From Novosphingobium malaysiense (lineage in GTDB: Bacteria; Pseudomonadota; Alphaproteobacteria; Sphingomonadales; Sphingomonadaceae), in contig NZ_JTDI01000007.1 of the NCBI RefSeq assembly GCF_000802225.1, forward strand, positions 248,001 to 312,000: a stretch of 64,000 bases of DNA, given 5' to 3'. The number at the start of each line of letters is the position of its first letter. Within the stretch, counting starts at the first letter, position 1. This document shows positions 62,651-64,000 of this stretch, one piece after another. The position numbers and the translations under genes were made by a program. Under the pieces are notes generated by a model, which searched no databases, was not told the DNA's origin, and saw only the letters and a list, made by a program, of their open reading frames with translations.

Positions 62651-63661
62651 ATGAACGAAAAAGTTCTGAGCGATGAGGGCGACGGTACGTTGCCGATGCT
62701 TTTCGGCCGGGTACTCGACGGCCAGGGCGGCGGACGGCCGATCAGTTGGGAAGAGGTGCAGGACTGGCGCCCTCGCAACGACAGCGAGATGCTCTGGATT
62801 CACCTCCAGCGCACCCATCCCGGGGTCCAGGAATGGCTGGAGGAATGCCTGGGCCTTCCAGAACCAACGGCAGAACTGCTCACCGGCGAAGCCACCCGAC
62901 CGCGCGCCTTTCGCGACGGCAACACCATGGTCGCCACGCTGCGGGGGATCAATTTCAATCCCGGCGCCGAACCGGAAGACATGCTTTCGATGCAGTTGTG
63001 GAGCGACGGCAAGCGCGTCGTCACTCTGCGTCGCCTGCCGCTACAGACGCCGCGCATGACCTGCAACGAAGTGGACAGCGGTAACGGACCGGTGGATGCC
63101 GGCTCGCTCGTCACGACTCTGACCGAACATCTCATCGATCGCATGAGCCACTCGATCATCGACATGAACGAGGCGATCGACGAACTCGAGGACGGCGATC
63201 CCGACGACGATACCGACGAAGTGCTGAGCAAGATCGCGACGATCCGGCGCAATTGCCTTGGCCTGAAGCGGCACATGTCACCTCAGCACGAAGCGCTGCT
63301 GGCCATCGCCAACAATGCGCCGGGCTGGTTCGAGGACCACGACCGGCGCGAGATCGCCGAGACCATCGATCGCCTCCGCCGCTATCTCGACGATCTCGAC
63401 ATCAGCAAGGAAAGCGCGCTGGTGCTGCAGGACGATATCCGGGCCCGCGCGGCCGCCAGCACCGAGCGCACGCAGAACATGCTGACCATCGTTGCCGGCA
63501 TCTTTCTGCCGCTGAGCTTCATCACCGGCCTGCTGGGCATCAATGTCGGCGACATACCGCTGACGAGCCCTGGCAGCCACGGCTTCTGGATCATCGTCGG
63601 GCTGTGCTTTGTCATCTTCGCGCTGGAACTGCTGATCGCGAAGAAGCTCAAGTGGTTTTGA
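62651..63661 (+). CDS. ZntB/CorA-family divalent cation transporter
   Basis: A 336-residue protein: a long cytoplasmic funnel (residues 1-270), then two C-terminal membrane helices (LTIVAGIFLPLSFITGLLGIN and FWIIVGLCFVIFALELLIAKKL). The CorA pore motif GMN reads GIN here, typical of the ZntB branch linked to zinc. An aggagg site sits right before the ATG at 62651. Its stop overlaps the candidate operator of the P450 gene. Confidence 0.93.
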   Translation: MNEKVLSDEGDGTLPMLFGRVLDGQGGGRPISWEEVQDWRPRNDSEMLWIHLQRTHPGVQEWLEECLGLPEPTAELLTGEATRPRAFRDGNTMVATLRGINFNPGAEPEDMLSMQLWSDGKRVVTLRRLPLQTPRMTCNEVDSGNGPVDAGSLVTTLTEHLIDRMSHSIIDMNEAIDELEDGDPDDDTDEVLSKIATIRRNCLGLKRHMSPQHEALLAIANNAPGWFEDHDRREIAETIDRLRRYLDDLDISKESALVLQDDIRARAAASTERTQNMLTIVAGIFLPLSFITGLLGINVGDIPLTSPGSHGFWIIVGLCFVIFALELLIAKKLKWF

Positions 63662-63670
63662 CACGTGTAC
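63661..63670. promoter_or_regulatory. Candidate operator upstream of the P450 gene
   Basis: ACACGTGTAC contains the perfect palindrome ACACGTGT. It matches the site at 39273 (ACAGGTGTAC) in nine of ten bases. A possible -35, TTGACA, follows at 63680. Confidence 0.4.
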
Positions 63671-63735
63671 AGCTTTTGGGTTGACAGGGGCCGCACGCAC
63701 TAACAGTCTGACGAAAACGCCAAGGGAGAGACGGC

Positions 63736-64000
63736 GTGCCCCAAACAGACAGCCTGACCGCGCCGGCCTATCCGGACTTCTATTCCGACCCGGATGTGAT
63801 CGATCATCCGCGAGAATATTTTGCGCAGATGCGCGCCACCGCTCCGGTGCAACGCGAAGCCTATAACGGGTCGCTGATCGTTTCGGGGTACGATGAAGCC
63901 GTCGAGGTCCTGACCAGCCGGGACGGGACATTCTCTTCCGCGGTCTCGGTGCTGGGCCCGCTGCCGCCCCTGCCGTTCACGCCGCAAGGCGACGACATCG
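63736..64000 (+). CDS. Cytochrome P450 (3' end beyond the window edge)
   Basis: About 88 N-terminal residues are visible from a GTG at 63736 with a gggagag site: YPDFYSDPDVIDHPREYFAQMRATAPVQREAY and GSLIVSGYDEAVEVLTSRDGTFSS, a typical bacterial P450 start. The haem Cys lies outside. Such enzymes hydroxylate small organic molecules, often in degradation pathways; the substrate is unknown. Confidence 0.85.
   Translation, partial: MPQTDSLTAPAYPDFYSDPDVIDHPREYFAQMRATAPVQREAYNGSLIVSGYDEAVEVLTSRDGTFSSAVSVLGPLPPLPFTPQGDDI

Overview
The window looks like a chromosomal segment of a high-GC alphaproteobacterium of the order Sphingomonadales, most likely Novosphingobium or a close relative. This rests on protein flavour (SecB, TimA/Tim44-like protein, DUF4169 peptide, TIGR02281-type aspartic protease), on short REP-like hairpins of a kind I recall from sphingomonads, and on a uniform GC-rich codon bias. 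It is mostly housekeeping sequence. I see no prophage, insertion sequence, CRISPR array, rRNA or tRNA. The two edge genes are cut: a MscS-type channel on the left and a cytochrome P450 on the right.

Layout. 0-14 kb: mscS (partial), polA, an Ala/Asp/Asn-rich lipoprotein, a serine beta-lactamase-fold protein, groESL with a CIRCE operator, a MATE exporter, a c-type cytochrome lipoprotein overlapping an NTF2-like gene, two less defined genes, and a HerA-like ATPase followed by two tiny overlapping genes. 14-19 kb: a biotin operon bioF, bioH-like esterase, bioC, bioD, bioA (no bioB). 19-24 kb: an NfeD protease/slipin pair and ahpC-ahpF. 24-33 kb: a putative leaderless micro-gene, a VanZ-like protein, timA-mltA-smr, secB, murJ-trpS, a MOSC protein and a DUF4136 lipoprotein. 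33-41 kb: ubiE-ubiB-membrane protein-coaBC-dut, then a divergent TetR gene and an orphan molybdopterin oxidoreductase. 41-50 kb: a CHASE4-GGDEF-EAL protein, a CYTH/CHAD pair, rplJ-rplL, a small three-gene unit (exported peptide, DUF2975, XRE regulator) and a phosphotransferase. 50-58.5 kb: rpoB-rpoC. 58.5-64 kb: aspartic protease, membrane protein, ispG, an S41 peptidase, a ZntB/CorA transporter and the start of a P450.

Points that stand out: (1) rplJL and rpoBC, normally one transcription unit, lie on opposite strands about 3.6 kb apart, and rpoBC has its own near-consensus promoter. (2) A consensus-like promoter at 24336-24364 should start transcription at or next to the ATG of a 61-codon AT-rich reading frame, which implies a leaderless message. 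(3) CoaBC carries a roughly 150-residue Pro/Glu-rich insert between its two enzyme domains. (4) The beta-lactamase-like protein keeps SxxK and KTG but lacks the deacylating Glu and Asn. (5) The molybdopterin enzyme lacks the usual Cys/Sec-His at the metal site, and a similar TetR-type operator precedes both it and the P450 gene. (6) The DUF2975/XRE unit has a perfect operator over its predicted start site. No complete unknown multi-gene system is evident; these are the best candidates for new biology. All calls come from reading the sequence; no database search was run.
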